A stretch of DNA of 64,000 nucleotides from Pseudomonas marginalis. Lineage in GTDB: Bacteria > Pseudomonadota > Gammaproteobacteria > Pseudomonadales > Pseudomonadaceae. Numbering within the stretch: the stretch's first letter is position 1; every line of letters begins with the position of its first letter. The stretch covers positions 496,001 through 560,000 of the forward strand of contig NZ_FNSU01000004.1 of NCBI RefSeq assembly GCF_900105325.1. Reading direction: 5' to 3'. The notes under the pieces are model-generated. The model was not told the origin of the DNA, did not search any database, and saw nothing but the letters and a program-made list of their open reading frames with translations. Made by a program: the position numbers and the translations under genes. This document shows, in pieces, positions 1 through 7,758 of this stretch.

Positions 1-287
1 AGGTTGTTGAGCAGCACGTTGAGGCTGAGGATGTCGTTGGACACCAGCAGCTCAGTCGCCGAAGTGGCGGTCTGCGTGGTCAGGCTCTCGCCCAGGGCGT
101 CGGCCTGCTCGTGCATGGCCTGCTTGAATTGCAAACCCATCACGCAGGCGTAGATCACCAGGGCCAATGCGACCAGGATCACGTTATGGCTGGCGATGCG
201 TAATGCGATCGGTACACGGCGGTGGCGCAGTGCCCGGAAGATCAGCAGGAAGAAGTTGTCGGTTTTTACTGGCGTGGGCCGGTTCAC
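1..287 (-). CDS. ahpA: AhpA/YtjB (Smp) family membrane protein, 5' part only
   Basis: The first 95 codons of a gene that runs off the left edge of the window. It is divergent from serB, the same pairing as smp/ytjB with serB in enterobacteria. The reading frame opens with GTG (VNRPTPVKTDNFFLLIF) and shows a basic stretch, then one membrane segment at about residues 31-50 (ILVALALVIYACVMG), then the start of an extracytoplasmic region rich in Ser/Thr. No ATG is available upstream, so GTG at 287 is the best start. The family is described as membrane-anchored and is tied to virulence or haemoglobinase-type phenotypes, but its biochemical function is unclear. I assign the family from the N-terminal sequence and the context. 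Confidence 0.8.
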   Translation of the reverse strand, partial: MNRPTPVKTDNFFLLIFRALRHRRVPIALRIASHNVILVALALVIYACVMGLQFKQAMHEQADALGESLTTQTATSATELLVSNDILSLNVLLNN

Positions 288-322
288 TTGAGCTCGGCTC
301 TTGGTCCGTGAAGTTGACGCGC

Positions 323-351
323 AGTATAGCGACAGGCCCAAGACCGGCAAA
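323..351 (-). promoter_or_regulatory. Possible sigma-70 promoter for ahpA
   Basis: Reading leftward, TTTGCC and TATACT are separated by 17 bases, and the predicted start lies about 30 nt before the GTG start of ahpA. The -35 match is only partial, so this is a plausible assignment and not a certain one. Confidence 0.4.
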
Positions 352-420
352 GCGCTGGCTGTGCCCGATGGTCACTGAAAGTGGGTAGAATGCGGTTTTT
401 TTCCAGCCTGGGGGTGCGCC

Positions 421-1635
421 TTGCGCGAAATTGTCCTGATTAACATCACTGGTGAAGACCGCCCAGGTCTTACCGCAGCCATTACCGGCGTTCTGGCCCA
501 GGGTGGTGTGAACATTCTCGACATCGGCCAGGCGGTGATCCACGACACGCTGTCGTTCGGCATCCTGGTGGAAATCCCCAGCACCGAGCAGGCCTCATCG
601 GTGCTCAAGGACATCCTGTTTACGGCGTATAAGCTCGATCAGCAGGTGCGTTTCACCCCGGTGTCCGAAGCGGATTACCAGCAGTGGGTGGCCGGCCAGG
701 GCAAGAAGCGCCATATCGTGACGCTGCTGACCCGCAAGGTCACCGCCGAACAGCTGCAGCGCGTCAGCTCTATTACCGCGCAGTATGGTTTGAACATCGA
801 CCATATCGACCGTCTGTCGGGGCGCATGCCATTGGACACCCCGGCCGACAAGGGCAAGGGCTGCATCGAGTTCTCCGTGCGCGGTGAGCCTGCCGACCCG
901 CAAGCCCTGCGCGCCGAATTCCTCAGCGTGGCCCAGGAGCTGAATGTCGATATCGCCTTCCAGGAAGACTCTCTCTTCCGTCGCAATCGCCGCCTGGCGG
1001 TGTTCGACATGGACTCCACGCTGATCGAAGCCGAAGTTATCGACGAGTTGGCCAAGGCGGCCGGCGTGGGTGAGCAGGTTTCCGAAATCACCGAGCGCGC
1101 CATGGCCGGGGAATTGGATTTCCGCGCCAGCTTCAAGGAGCGCCTGGCTTTGCTCAAGGGTCTGGACGTGAACGTGCTGGACTCCATCGGCGCGTCGCTG
1201 CGCCTGACCGAAGGCGCCGAAACCCTGTTTGCCGAACTCAAGCGCCTGGGCTACAAGACGGCAATCCTGTCGGGTGGCTTCACCTACTTCGCCAAGCAAT
1301 TGCAGGCCAAGCTGGGCATCGACTATGTGTTCGCCAACGAATTGGAAGTGGTGGATGGCAAAGTGACCGGCGTCGCGGTCGAGCCGATTGTCGATGCGCA
1401 GCGCAAGGCGGACCTGCTGAAGGAATTGGCCCACAAGGAAGGTTTGCGTCTGGAGCAGACCATTGCGGTCGGTGACGGCGCCAACGACCTGCCGATGCTG
1501 GCAATTGCCGGTTTGGGTGTGGCATTCCGCGCCAAGCCATTGGTCAAGCAATCGGCCAAGCAGGCGATTTCTACCCTGGGGTTGGATGGCGTGCTGTATC
1601 TGCTGGGTTTTCGCGACCGCGACGGTCAGTTGTAA
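421..1635 (+). CDS. serB: Phosphoserine phosphatase SerB
   Basis: Catalyses the last step of L-serine synthesis, O-phosphoserine to serine, in the cytoplasm. At 404 residues it is the long Pseudomonas/mycobacterial form, with an N-terminal ACT regulatory region (about residues 1-175, starting with an INITGEDRPGLTAAITG-type ACT fold) ahead of the HAD phosphatase domain. HAD motif I is FDMDSTLIEAE, with Asp196 as nucleophile and Asp198 as acid/base. SGGFTYF is motif II and GDGANDLPM near residue 350 is motif IV. The start is TTG at 421: the ACT domain begins directly there and no ATG or GTG lies just upstream in frame. It is transcribed divergently from ahpA, and a palindromic repeat separates it from the convergent psd. 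Confidence 0.97.
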   Translation: MREIVLINITGEDRPGLTAAITGVLAQGGVNILDIGQAVIHDTLSFGILVEIPSTEQASSVLKDILFTAYKLDQQVRFTPVSEADYQQWVAGQGKKRHIVTLLTRKVTAEQLQRVSSITAQYGLNIDHIDRLSGRMPLDTPADKGKGCIEFSVRGEPADPQALRAEFLSVAQELNVDIAFQEDSLFRRNRRLAVFDMDSTLIEAEVIDELAKAAGVGEQVSEITERAMAGELDFRASFKERLALLKGLDVNVLDSIGASLRLTEGAETLFAELKRLGYKTAILSGGFTYFAKQLQAKLGIDYVFANELEVVDGKVTGVAVEPIVDAQRKADLLKELAHKEGLRLEQTIAVGDGANDLPMLAIAGLGVAFRAKPLVKQSAKQAISTLGLDGVLYLLGFRDRDGQL

Positions 1636-1642
1636 CTGACTA

Positions 1643-1674
1643 AATGTGGGAGGGGGCAAACCCCCTCCCACATT
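1643..1674. repeat. Short intergenic palindrome (GTGGGAGGGGGC family)
   Basis: A perfect 14-bp inverted repeat, AATGTGGGAGGGGG, around a CAAA loop between the convergent serB and psd stop codons. The same arm recurs at 32441, 46310, 58592 and 62574. It is a REP-like element of fluorescent pseudomonads and may serve as a bidirectional terminator here. Confidence 0.85.
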
Positions 1675-1684
1675 GGGTTCGGCG

Positions 1685-2545
1685 TCAGGCTTTAGGTAAA
1701 GCGATGCCTTGGCCCATCTGCACCGGCGAACCCGCCACCAGTTCTTCGGCCCACTTCACCTGATCCGGCCCGAACAGCACGATCGCAGTGGAGCCCAACT
1801 TGAAGCGACCCAATTCCGCACCCTTCTCCAGGTGAATCGGCGCGCGGGCAGCTTCGTCATAGCGGAAGGTTTTCAGCTCGCGCTTCGGCGGAGTCACCAG
1901 GCCGGCCCATACGGTTTCAATCGACGCCACAATCATCGCACCGACCAATACTATGGCCATCGGGCCGCGTTCGGTGTCGAACAGGCAGACAACACGCTCG
2001 TTACGCGCGAACAACTCCGGCACGTTTTCGGCGGTGGTCTGGTTCACCGAGAAAATCCGCCCAGGCACGTAGACCATTTCACGCAGGGTACCGGCCAGTG
2101 GCATATGCACACGGTGGTAGTCTTTCGGCGACAGGTAGATGGTGGCGAAATCGCCGCCCATGAACGGCGCAGCGACCGCTGCATCGCCGCCCAGCAGTTC
2201 CAGCACGCTGAAGCTGTGGCCTTTGGCCTGGAACACACGACCGTGCTCGATGGGGCCAAGCTGGCTGACTGCGCCATCGGCTGGGCTCAGCACTGCGCCA
2301 GGGCTCTGGTCGAGTGGGCGGGCACCGTCTTTCAGGGCGCGGGTGAAGAAGGCGTTGAAGTGCTCGTAAGCGGTCACGTCTTCTACCAGGGCCTGGGACA
2401 TGTCCACTTGATAGCGCTTGGCGAACCACGTGGTGAAGGCATTCTTGAACCAGCGCACGCGGCACTCGGCGATGCAGCCGGCCAACCGCGACAGCAGGTG
2501 GTGCGGCAGCAGGTACTGGCTGAGGATAAACAACTGCTTTTTCAT
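1685..2545 (-). CDS. psd: Phosphatidylserine decarboxylase
   Basis: Converts phosphatidylserine to phosphatidylethanolamine at the inner membrane. The 286-residue proenzyme has the self-cleavage motif LGST (Gly251-Ser252), where Ser252 becomes the pyruvoyl prosthetic group. Asp90 in LSPADG and His147 in YHRVHMP match the Asp/His/Ser triad needed for autocleavage. The length matches the proteobacterial type I enzymes. ATG at 2545 gives the conserved MKKQLF start. It lies 16 nt downstream of rhdA on the same strand, so the two are probably cotranscribed. Confidence 0.97.
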   Translation of the reverse strand: MKKQLFILSQYLLPHHLLSRLAGCIAECRVRWFKNAFTTWFAKRYQVDMSQALVEDVTAYEHFNAFFTRALKDGARPLDQSPGAVLSPADGAVSQLGPIEHGRVFQAKGHSFSVLELLGGDAAVAAPFMGGDFATIYLSPKDYHRVHMPLAGTLREMVYVPGRIFSVNQTTAENVPELFARNERVVCLFDTERGPMAIVLVGAMIVASIETVWAGLVTPPKRELKTFRYDEAARAPIHLEKGAELGRFKLGSTAIVLFGPDQVKWAEELVAGSPVQMGQGIALPKA

Positions 2546-2561
2546 TGACTGTCCTTAAACC

Positions 2562-3377
2562 TTAAATCTCGACGGGGGTGTCGGGGTGGTTGCCCCATTC
2601 GCCCCAGGAACCGGCATAACCTTTGACTCGCGGATAACCGAGCGCCTTGGCCACCAGGTAGGTGAAGCCAGAGCGATGATGAGTCTGGCAGTGGGTGATG
2701 ATTTCTTTGTCTTTGGTCAGCCCGAGGTCTTCGAGGATCTGCGGCATGTCGCGGCGAATGCGCAGGTTGCGCGCCTTGTCCATGCCGGCAGTCCACTCGA
2801 AATTCACCGCGCCGGGGATGTGGCCGCCTTTGGCCGCGAGGACTTTCTCGCCGGAGTATTCCAGCGGGCCACGCGCATCCCAGATGCCCAGGTCGGCAGC
2901 CCCAAGACGGCTTTGCAGGTATTCGCGGGTGGCGGTGGGGCCATCGTGCAGCGTAAGACTGACCGGGCCGCCGGCCGGGACGGGCACGTCGGTGGAGAGC
3001 GGGTGCTTGCCCTCCAGCCACGCCAGCAGGCCGCCATCCAGGTAGTGGTATTTCTGGTGGCCGATCACATCGAGCATCCAGATGAAACGCCCGGCCCAGC
3101 CACCGCCTTCGTCGTCATAGACCACGTAGGTGGCGTCGGGCGTGTGGCCCAGTTCGCCGAACAGTTTCTCAAGCTCGGCCTTGCCGGGCAGCAGGCCGGG
3201 TGCCGGCGCCTGGCCCAGCTGGGTGCGCTTGGGGTCAACGAAATGCGCGCCGGGGATGTGCCCTTCGGCGTAGCGGGCGGCACTGGTGAGGTCCACCAGA
3301 ATCAGGTGTTCGGCATCCAGTTGAGCGAGCAGGTCACTGGATTCGATCACCAGCGGCAAGCCAGAGAAGTCAGGCAT
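2562..3377 (-). CDS. rhdA: Thiosulfate sulfurtransferase (rhodanese) RhdA
   Basis: A tandem-domain rhodanese of 271 residues. The N-terminal inactive domain is at about residues 5-125 and the C-terminal catalytic domain at about 145-271. The active-site loop is CQTHHRS with the cysteine at residue 230, the same loop and position as in Azotobacter vinelandii RhdA. This differs from the CRKG-type loops of classic rhodaneses and suggests a sulfur- or Fe-S-related role beyond cyanide detoxification. ATG at 3377 is chosen because GGAGA stands 6 nt before it. A GTG 18 bases further upstream overlaps that ribosome-binding site. psd follows closely. Confidence 0.95.
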   Translation of the reverse strand: MPDFSGLPLVIESSDLLAQLDAEHLILVDLTSAARYAEGHIPGAHFVDPKRTQLGQAPAPGLLPGKAELEKLFGELGHTPDATYVVYDDEGGGWAGRFIWMLDVIGHQKYHYLDGGLLAWLEGKHPLSTDVPVPAGGPVSLTLHDGPTATREYLQSRLGAADLGIWDARGPLEYSGEKVLAAKGGHIPGAVNFEWTAGMDKARNLRIRRDMPQILEDLGLTKDKEIITHCQTHHRSGFTYLVAKALGYPRVKGYAGSWGEWGNHPDTPVEI

Positions 3378-3435
3378 GTGAGGTCTCCTGGGCACGAATG
3401 TTGGCGATTAAAGGACGGCGATTGTAGCGCAAGCA

Positions 3436-4971
3436 TCAAGCGCTGCGGTTGGTAAAGCTGTGCAGGGCTTTCTCGATGCATTGGGCAGTTTTACCGAAGG
3501 CCTGCACGGTGGTTTCCGAGAACGGCCCGCCGCCCTGGTCGGCGACCATCACCATCACCACCCGACCGTTGCAGCTCATGGAGCGCAATAACAGGTGCTC
3601 GCCGGTGAACAGGCGGCGCAGGATCGGCGGCAGCAGTGCCGAGAACTGGGCGTGGTTTTCCGGTGTGAGGCGCACCTGGGCGGACTTTTCCAGCAGGCGC
3701 TGCAGCAGCGTGCTGTTGACCACATCCAGGCTCAGGTTGGCGGCGTCCTTTGGCAGGCCGTCGGCCTGATGCACACGCAAGGTGCTCAGGGCTCGATCGG
3801 CCATAAATATCAGGACGCGCTGCATGCCGCTGGCCACCAGGGCTTCCTTGGCGCACGTGGTCAAATGCATGGCGTTGGCAAAACGGCTCGGCTCCACCAG
3901 CAGTTCGGTACAACGCTTGCGCCAGACGGCCAGGGCTTCGGCGGTGGGCGGTGGTGCCGGTAACAGGCCGCGATGAATCTTGTGTACATGCCACGGCCAG
4001 ATCAGCGACAGCGCCGGGTGCCAGAGATCGGGCATCAAGGTGTCGCGGGCACTGGTGACGGCTTGCTGGTGGACCTGTTGCTGCACTTCGCCCAGGGGCT
4101 GTTGCAGGTACAACGCGGTGAGGTATTGCCAGCGCTGGGTGTGCGGGCAGGTCCAGGACTCCTGGGCCGACATCGCCAGGCCGTTGGCCAGCAGTACCGT
4201 ATTGGCCGGCTGATTCAACCAGCGGCGCAGGTTGGGATCGGCGTCGAGCAATTGCTGGTGACGAAGAGGGTCGTCTTCGCGGGCGATGTGCAGGGCCTTG
4301 ACCAGCAAGCGCTGCTCGGTCCGCAGCAAGGTATACCCCTGGGACACCCAGATCGGCAGGTGCCAGGTCTCGGTCAGGCCGAGGCACAGGTCCAGCAGGC
4401 GCACGCCGAACAATGCCTGTTCGACCTTGCGTGCCGACTCGCCCTTGTGGATGACCCGCAGTTCCCATTCTTCCAGGAGCTTGGGGTAGGCAACGGCCAT
4501 CGGCCACAGCGGTGAAAGAAACAGCAGGCTGCCCCAATGAATGTCCTGCCACAGCCGCGCCAGGCGACTGCCGAACAATCCATTGGCTTGTTGCGAGGCG
4601 TGCTGGCTGACCAGCAGCAACTGGCGCAGCGCTACGGGAATTTCATGGGCCGGCACTGACGGCAGGCGTGCCAGCAGTTCCTCGGCGCGTTTGAGGCCCA
4701 GGCGGTTAAGCGCCACTTCGAGGTTTTCCGCCGGCGCCGTCAGGCTGCCATGGGTGTGGCTGTTGGCCTCGCGCATGACGCTGAGTACGAGGGCCGGGCT
4801 GTTTTGCATCAGCTCGGCAATATCTCGCAACGAACTGCGGCTATCGCGGATGGCTTTGCACACGCGGTCATGGCTGGCCTGTGGAACAGGCAGCAGCACT
4901 TCGTCCAGGCGCTTGATCCAAGCGGCTAGAGAAGCAGGTTTTGCAGTTGGGACTGTCGTTTCATTAGCCAT
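3436..4971 (-). CDS. HDOD domain-containing protein
   Basis: A 511-residue cytoplasmic protein conserved upstream of motA in pseudomonads. The N-terminal third (about residues 15-230) reads as an HDOD domain, an HD-type helical fold without catalytic metal ligands: it includes DVLLPVPQ-like and LRDIAELMQNSPALVLSVMREANS segments. The C-terminal part (about 345-500) could be GAF-like but I cannot confirm that. HDOD proteins usually act as regulatory adaptors in motility, biofilm or stress signalling. The position divergent from the flagellar stator genes fits a motility-related role, but this is inference. ATG at 4971 (MANETT) is preferred over an upstream alternative at 5004. Confidence 0.85.
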   Translation of the reverse strand: MANETTVPTAKPASLAAWIKRLDEVLLPVPQASHDRVCKAIRDSRSSLRDIAELMQNSPALVLSVMREANSHTHGSLTAPAENLEVALNRLGLKRAEELLARLPSVPAHEIPVALRQLLLVSQHASQQANGLFGSRLARLWQDIHWGSLLFLSPLWPMAVAYPKLLEEWELRVIHKGESARKVEQALFGVRLLDLCLGLTETWHLPIWVSQGYTLLRTEQRLLVKALHIAREDDPLRHQQLLDADPNLRRWLNQPANTVLLANGLAMSAQESWTCPHTQRWQYLTALYLQQPLGEVQQQVHQQAVTSARDTLMPDLWHPALSLIWPWHVHKIHRGLLPAPPPTAEALAVWRKRCTELLVEPSRFANAMHLTTCAKEALVASGMQRVLIFMADRALSTLRVHQADGLPKDAANLSLDVVNSTLLQRLLEKSAQVRLTPENHAQFSALLPPILRRLFTGEHLLLRSMSCNGRVVMVMVADQGGGPFSETTVQAFGKTAQCIEKALHSFTNRSA

Positions 4972-5043
4972 GATTGGGGCGCGATCATCACTTGCGGTCA
5001 ACACACCCGGAGCGGGCCGAACTGGCTTTTCGCCTTAACGGGC

Positions 5044-5070
5044 TATAGTCTGGCGCAGTTTTGCCGATAA
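5044..5070 (+). promoter_or_regulatory. FliA (sigma-28) type promoter of motAB
   Basis: TATA, 15 bases, then an exact GCCGATAA. The flagellar sigma-28 consensus is TAAA-N15-GCCGATAA, so only one base differs. It lies 69 nt upstream of motA and matches the expected late-flagellar control of stator genes. Confidence 0.75.
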
Positions 5071-5138
5071 GTAGAACAAGAGTTTTCCAGTTCCCCCAAA
5101 TATGTCCATGAACCCGACGGCGCAAGTACTCATCTCCT

Positions 5139-5990
5139 ATGGCTAAAATTATCGGCATTATCGTCGTCTTCGCGAGCGTGCTCGGCGGCTACGTCCTGTC
5201 CCACGGTAAAATTGCGGCACTGATCCAGCCTTTCGAGGTGATGATTATCGGTGGTGCGGCACTGGGTGCCTTCCTGCAGGCGAACCCCGGCTACATGACC
5301 ATGCACGTGATCAAGAAGTCGCTGGGCATGTTCGGTTCGCGTTTCACCCACACGTTCTATCTGGAAGTGTTGGGCCTGGTTTACGAGATCCTCAACAAGA
5401 GCCGCCGCGAAGGCATGATGGCCATCGAGGCCGACATCGAGGACGCCGCGGCCAGCCCGATTTTCGCCAAGTACCCGGCCGTGCTCAAAGATGAGCGCAT
5501 GACCGCCTACATCTGTGACTACCTGCGCATCATGTCCTCCGGCAACATGGCTCCCCATGAGCTTGAGGGCCTGTTCGACATGGAATTGTTCAGCCTCAAG
5601 GAAGAATTGGAGCATCCTTCCCATGCCGTGACCGGTGTAGCCGACGGCATGCCCGGCTTCGGTATCGTCGCGGCGGTGCTGGGTATCGTGGTAACCATGG
5701 CTTCCCTGGGGGAAGGTGACCAGGCGGCTATCGGCATGCACGTAGGTGCGGCGCTGGTGGGTACCTTCTTCGGTATTCTCGCAGCCTACGGCTTCTTCGG
5801 CCCGCTGGCGACCTCCCTGGCCCACGATGCCAAGGAAGAAATCAACCTGTACGAATCGATCAAGGCCAGCCTGGTGGCGTCCGCTTCCGGCATGCCGCCT
5901 TCGTTGGCGGTGGAGTTCGGTCGCAAGGTGCTGTACCCGAAGCATCGCCCAAGCTTCGCCGAGCTGGAACAAGCGGTTCGCGGTCGCTAA
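5139..5990 (+). CDS. motA: Flagellar motor stator protein MotA
   Basis: The proton-channel stator subunit of the flagellar motor, in the inner membrane with MotB. The 283 residues have four membrane segments (about 3-19, 30-52, 170-190 and 200-222). A large cytoplasmic loop holds charged residues (DERMTAYICDYLRIM) that contact the rotor FliG. The conserved PGFGIVAAVLGIVVTM and GTFFGILAAYGFFGP stretches supply the channel-lining helices and the conserved prolines. Three nucleotides separate its stop from motB, so the pair is coupled. An FliA-type promoter precedes it. Confidence 0.97.
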   Translation: MAKIIGIIVVFASVLGGYVLSHGKIAALIQPFEVMIIGGAALGAFLQANPGYMTMHVIKKSLGMFGSRFTHTFYLEVLGLVYEILNKSRREGMMAIEADIEDAAASPIFAKYPAVLKDERMTAYICDYLRIMSSGNMAPHELEGLFDMELFSLKEELEHPSHAVTGVADGMPGFGIVAAVLGIVVTMASLGEGDQAAIGMHVGAALVGTFFGILAAYGFFGPLATSLAHDAKEEINLYESIKASLVASASGMPPSLAVEFGRKVLYPKHRPSFAELEQAVRGR

Positions 5991-5993
5991 GCC

Positions 5994-7010
5994 ATGGAAA
6001 ACAACCAGCCGATAATCATCAAGCGCGTCAAGCGCTTCGCTGCGGGGCACCATGGCGGCGCCTGGAAAATCGCTTTCGCCGACTTTGCCACGGCGATGAT
6101 GGCGTTCTTCCTGGTGCTGTGGCTGATGTCCACCGCCACGCCCGAACAGAAGATCGCCATTGCCGGCTACTTCAAAGACCCGATTGGCTTCTCGGAAAGC
6201 GGCACGCCCTTTGTGATCGACCTGGGCGGTTCGCCGCAATTGGCGCCTGAGCGCACCATCAACCCGGAAGTCAAGACCGAAGCACCGCAGGAAAAAATCC
6301 CGATCGAGCGCGATACCGTCGAAGCCATGGCCGAGCAGGTCGAGCAGGAACGTCTTGAGCTGTTACTGCAAGAGTTGCAGAACAAGGTGGAGGAAAACCC
6401 GCAACTGCTGAAGTTCAAGGATCAGATTTCGTTCGAGATCACCCCGGATGGCTTGCGTATCCAGATCACCGACGCCGCCAACCGGCCGATGTTCGACTCT
6501 GGCAGCGCACGCTTGAAACCGTACTTTGAAGACATCCTGCTGGCCATGGCCGACACTATCAAGGCGGTGCCGAACAAGATCAGCATCAGCGGCCACACCG
6601 ATGCCAAGCCTTACGCGGGCCAGGGTGACTTCGGCAACTGGGAGCTTTCCGCCAACCGTGCCAACGCCGCGCGTCGTGCGCTGGTGGCCGGCAGCTATCC
6701 CGACCCGCAAGTGGCGCGGGTGGTGGGGTTTGCGTCCTCGCAACTGTTTGATGCGAAGGATCCGTTCAACCCGATCAACCGCCGCATCGATATCGTGGTG
6801 CTGACCAAAAAGGCCCAGCGTGCGATTGAAGGCGATCAGCCGCCACCACAACCGACCCCGGGAGCAGGTGCGCCGGGTGAAGTGCCGGCCGACCCACATG
6901 CCATCCCGCCCGGCCAGGAGCCATTGCCGGCCCATGAGCTGCGGCAGAAGCTGAACCTGTTTGATGATGGCGGCGTGAAAGACCCTACGGCGCCGGCGAC
7001 GGGGTCCTAA
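5994..7010 (+). CDS. motB: Flagellar motor stator protein MotB
   Basis: Anchors the stator to peptidoglycan and supplies the proton-binding aspartate. The 338 residues have a basic N-terminus (IIIKRVKRFAAGHHGGAWK), one membrane helix beginning IAFADFATAMMAFFLVLWLM with the essential Asp in its first turn, a plug/linker region, and an OmpA-like peptidoglycan-binding domain at about residues 150-275 (ISGHTDAKPY, NWELSANRANAARRAL). A Pro-rich tail of some 60 residues follows. It is immediately downstream of motA, and a strong terminator follows. Confidence 0.97.
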   Translation: MENNQPIIIKRVKRFAAGHHGGAWKIAFADFATAMMAFFLVLWLMSTATPEQKIAIAGYFKDPIGFSESGTPFVIDLGGSPQLAPERTINPEVKTEAPQEKIPIERDTVEAMAEQVEQERLELLLQELQNKVEENPQLLKFKDQISFEITPDGLRIQITDAANRPMFDSGSARLKPYFEDILLAMADTIKAVPNKISISGHTDAKPYAGQGDFGNWELSANRANAARRALVAGSYPDPQVARVVGFASSQLFDAKDPFNPINRRIDIVVLTKKAQRAIEGDQPPPQPTPGAGAPGEVPADPHAIPPGQEPLPAHELRQKLNLFDDGGVKDPTAPATGS

Positions 7011-7033
7011 GCCATATACAGCGTGTCTACCAA

Positions 7034-7065
7034 TGAAAACGCCCCGACTGATCGGGGCGTTTTCA
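7034..7065 (+). terminator. Rho-independent terminator after motB
   Basis: A 14-bp stem, TGAAAACGCCCCGA, pairs with its exact complement around a CTGA loop 24 nt after the motB stop. It is A/T-flanked on both sides, so it may also stop leftward transcription from the toxin gene. Confidence 0.85.
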
Positions 7066-7072
7066 TTTCTAC

Positions 7073-7468
7073 TCAGAGTGGTAGATAGGCCTTGACCCCG
7101 CTGATCACGCCTTGCATGTCGTCGGTGCCCAAGCGTGGCACGAAGTAATCTCGTCCTTTGGATCGGGTCTTTCTATGCAGCTTGTCGAGGCGCTCGAAGC
7201 TGACGGTATAAATCATGTCGCACTTCACCCACAGCTCTTTGTCGCCATCGGATTGAAGTGGATTTGTACGAAGCAGGTGATGCCAGTCGTACTGGATCTC
7301 CGGCGCGGTAGAGGAGATCGGTACAACGGTACAGAGTTTGCGCTTGTGGGTGGCTGTAGGGGATATCACCACCACCTTGCGGATCTTGAGCATCTCCGGG
7401 GCCACAAAGCCGCGGGTGAAGTCACAAAGCAGCACATCGCCTTGTTTGGGATGATAGTAGAGAGTCAA
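7073..7468 (-). CDS. PemK/MazF-like toxin (predicted mRNA interferase)
   Basis: A 131-residue protein with the layout of PemK/MazF ribonucleases: N-terminal KQGDVLLCDF (the usual xxGDVxxxDF opening), then IRKVVVISP, KLCTVVPISSTAP and a later DMIYTVSFERLDKL strand/helix. It is inserted between motB and rsgA, which are neighbours in other pseudomonads, so it is accessory. The start is TTG at 7468: an in-frame TGA stands two codons upstream, and a GGGGA ribosome-binding site lies 8 nt before the TTG. No antitoxin reading frame is visible on either side. Upstream sequence is non-coding, structured and ends in a terminator (see the ncRNA entry). Family assignment is good. Ribonuclease activity is inferred. 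Confidence 0.8.
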   Translation of the reverse strand: MTLYYHPKQGDVLLCDFTRGFVAPEMLKIRKVVVISPTATHKRKLCTVVPISSTAPEIQYDWHHLLRTNPLQSDGDKELWVKCDMIYTVSFERLDKLHRKTRSKGRDYFVPRLGTDDMQGVISGVKAYLPL

Positions 7469-7479
7469 TCGTCAATTCC

Positions 7480-7511
7480 CCACAAAAAGCAAAGCCGCCC
7501 GAAGGCGGCTT
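7480..7511 (-). terminator. Rho-independent terminator just upstream of the PemK-like gene
   Basis: A perfect 8-bp stem, AAGCCGCC/GGCGGCTT, with a TTCG tetraloop is followed on the minus strand by TGCTTTTTG. The T-run ends at the base where the toxin's GGGGA ribosome-binding site starts, so transcripts from upstream must read through it to express the toxin. Confidence 0.85.
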
Positions 7512-7723
7512 CATTCGACACGCAGTGGAGCTTGCATCGCCCCTTCTGCGCCGCTGGATCAACCCCGAAAAGGATCCAGACTCCTGCCAGCCTGCGCTGG
7601 TGACGGAGCGATTATGGGCATCAGGAATGTCGAATTCAAGCTGGCTTGCGTCGGTGAGCCACCCAGTTGTGCCGAATTCTTGATGCCAGCTCCCGCTAAA
7701 TCAATGGAGTAGGGTGCTTTACG
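7480..7723 (-). ncRNA. Candidate structured non-coding RNA or attenuator leader of the toxin gene
   Basis: About 240 nt without a convincing reading frame, bounded by a sigma-70 promoter (7730-7758) and a rho-independent terminator. Two self-complementary parts are visible. One is a long interrupted hairpin at about 7607-7695, where the paired blocks on the RNA strand are GGAGC/GCTCC, GGCATCA/TGATGCC and the self-complementary GAATTC in each arm. The other is a 7-bp CTGGATC/GATCCAG hairpin at 7554-7579. It could be a small RNA, the 3' UTR of rsgA, or a leader controlling the downstream toxin. No tandem repeats of the kind typical of type III antitoxin RNAs were found. Confidence 0.45.
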
Positions 7724-7729
7724 TCTCCA

Positions 7730-7758
7730 TTTATATGTATCAGGAAGTGCCTGCTCAA
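7730..7758 (-). promoter_or_regulatory. Sigma-70 promoter driving the candidate ncRNA/toxin leader
   Basis: On the minus strand TTGAGC and TATAAA are spaced by exactly 17 bases (4/6 and 5/6 matches). It overlaps the last codons of rsgA, and the start point would be near 7723. Confidence 0.6.
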
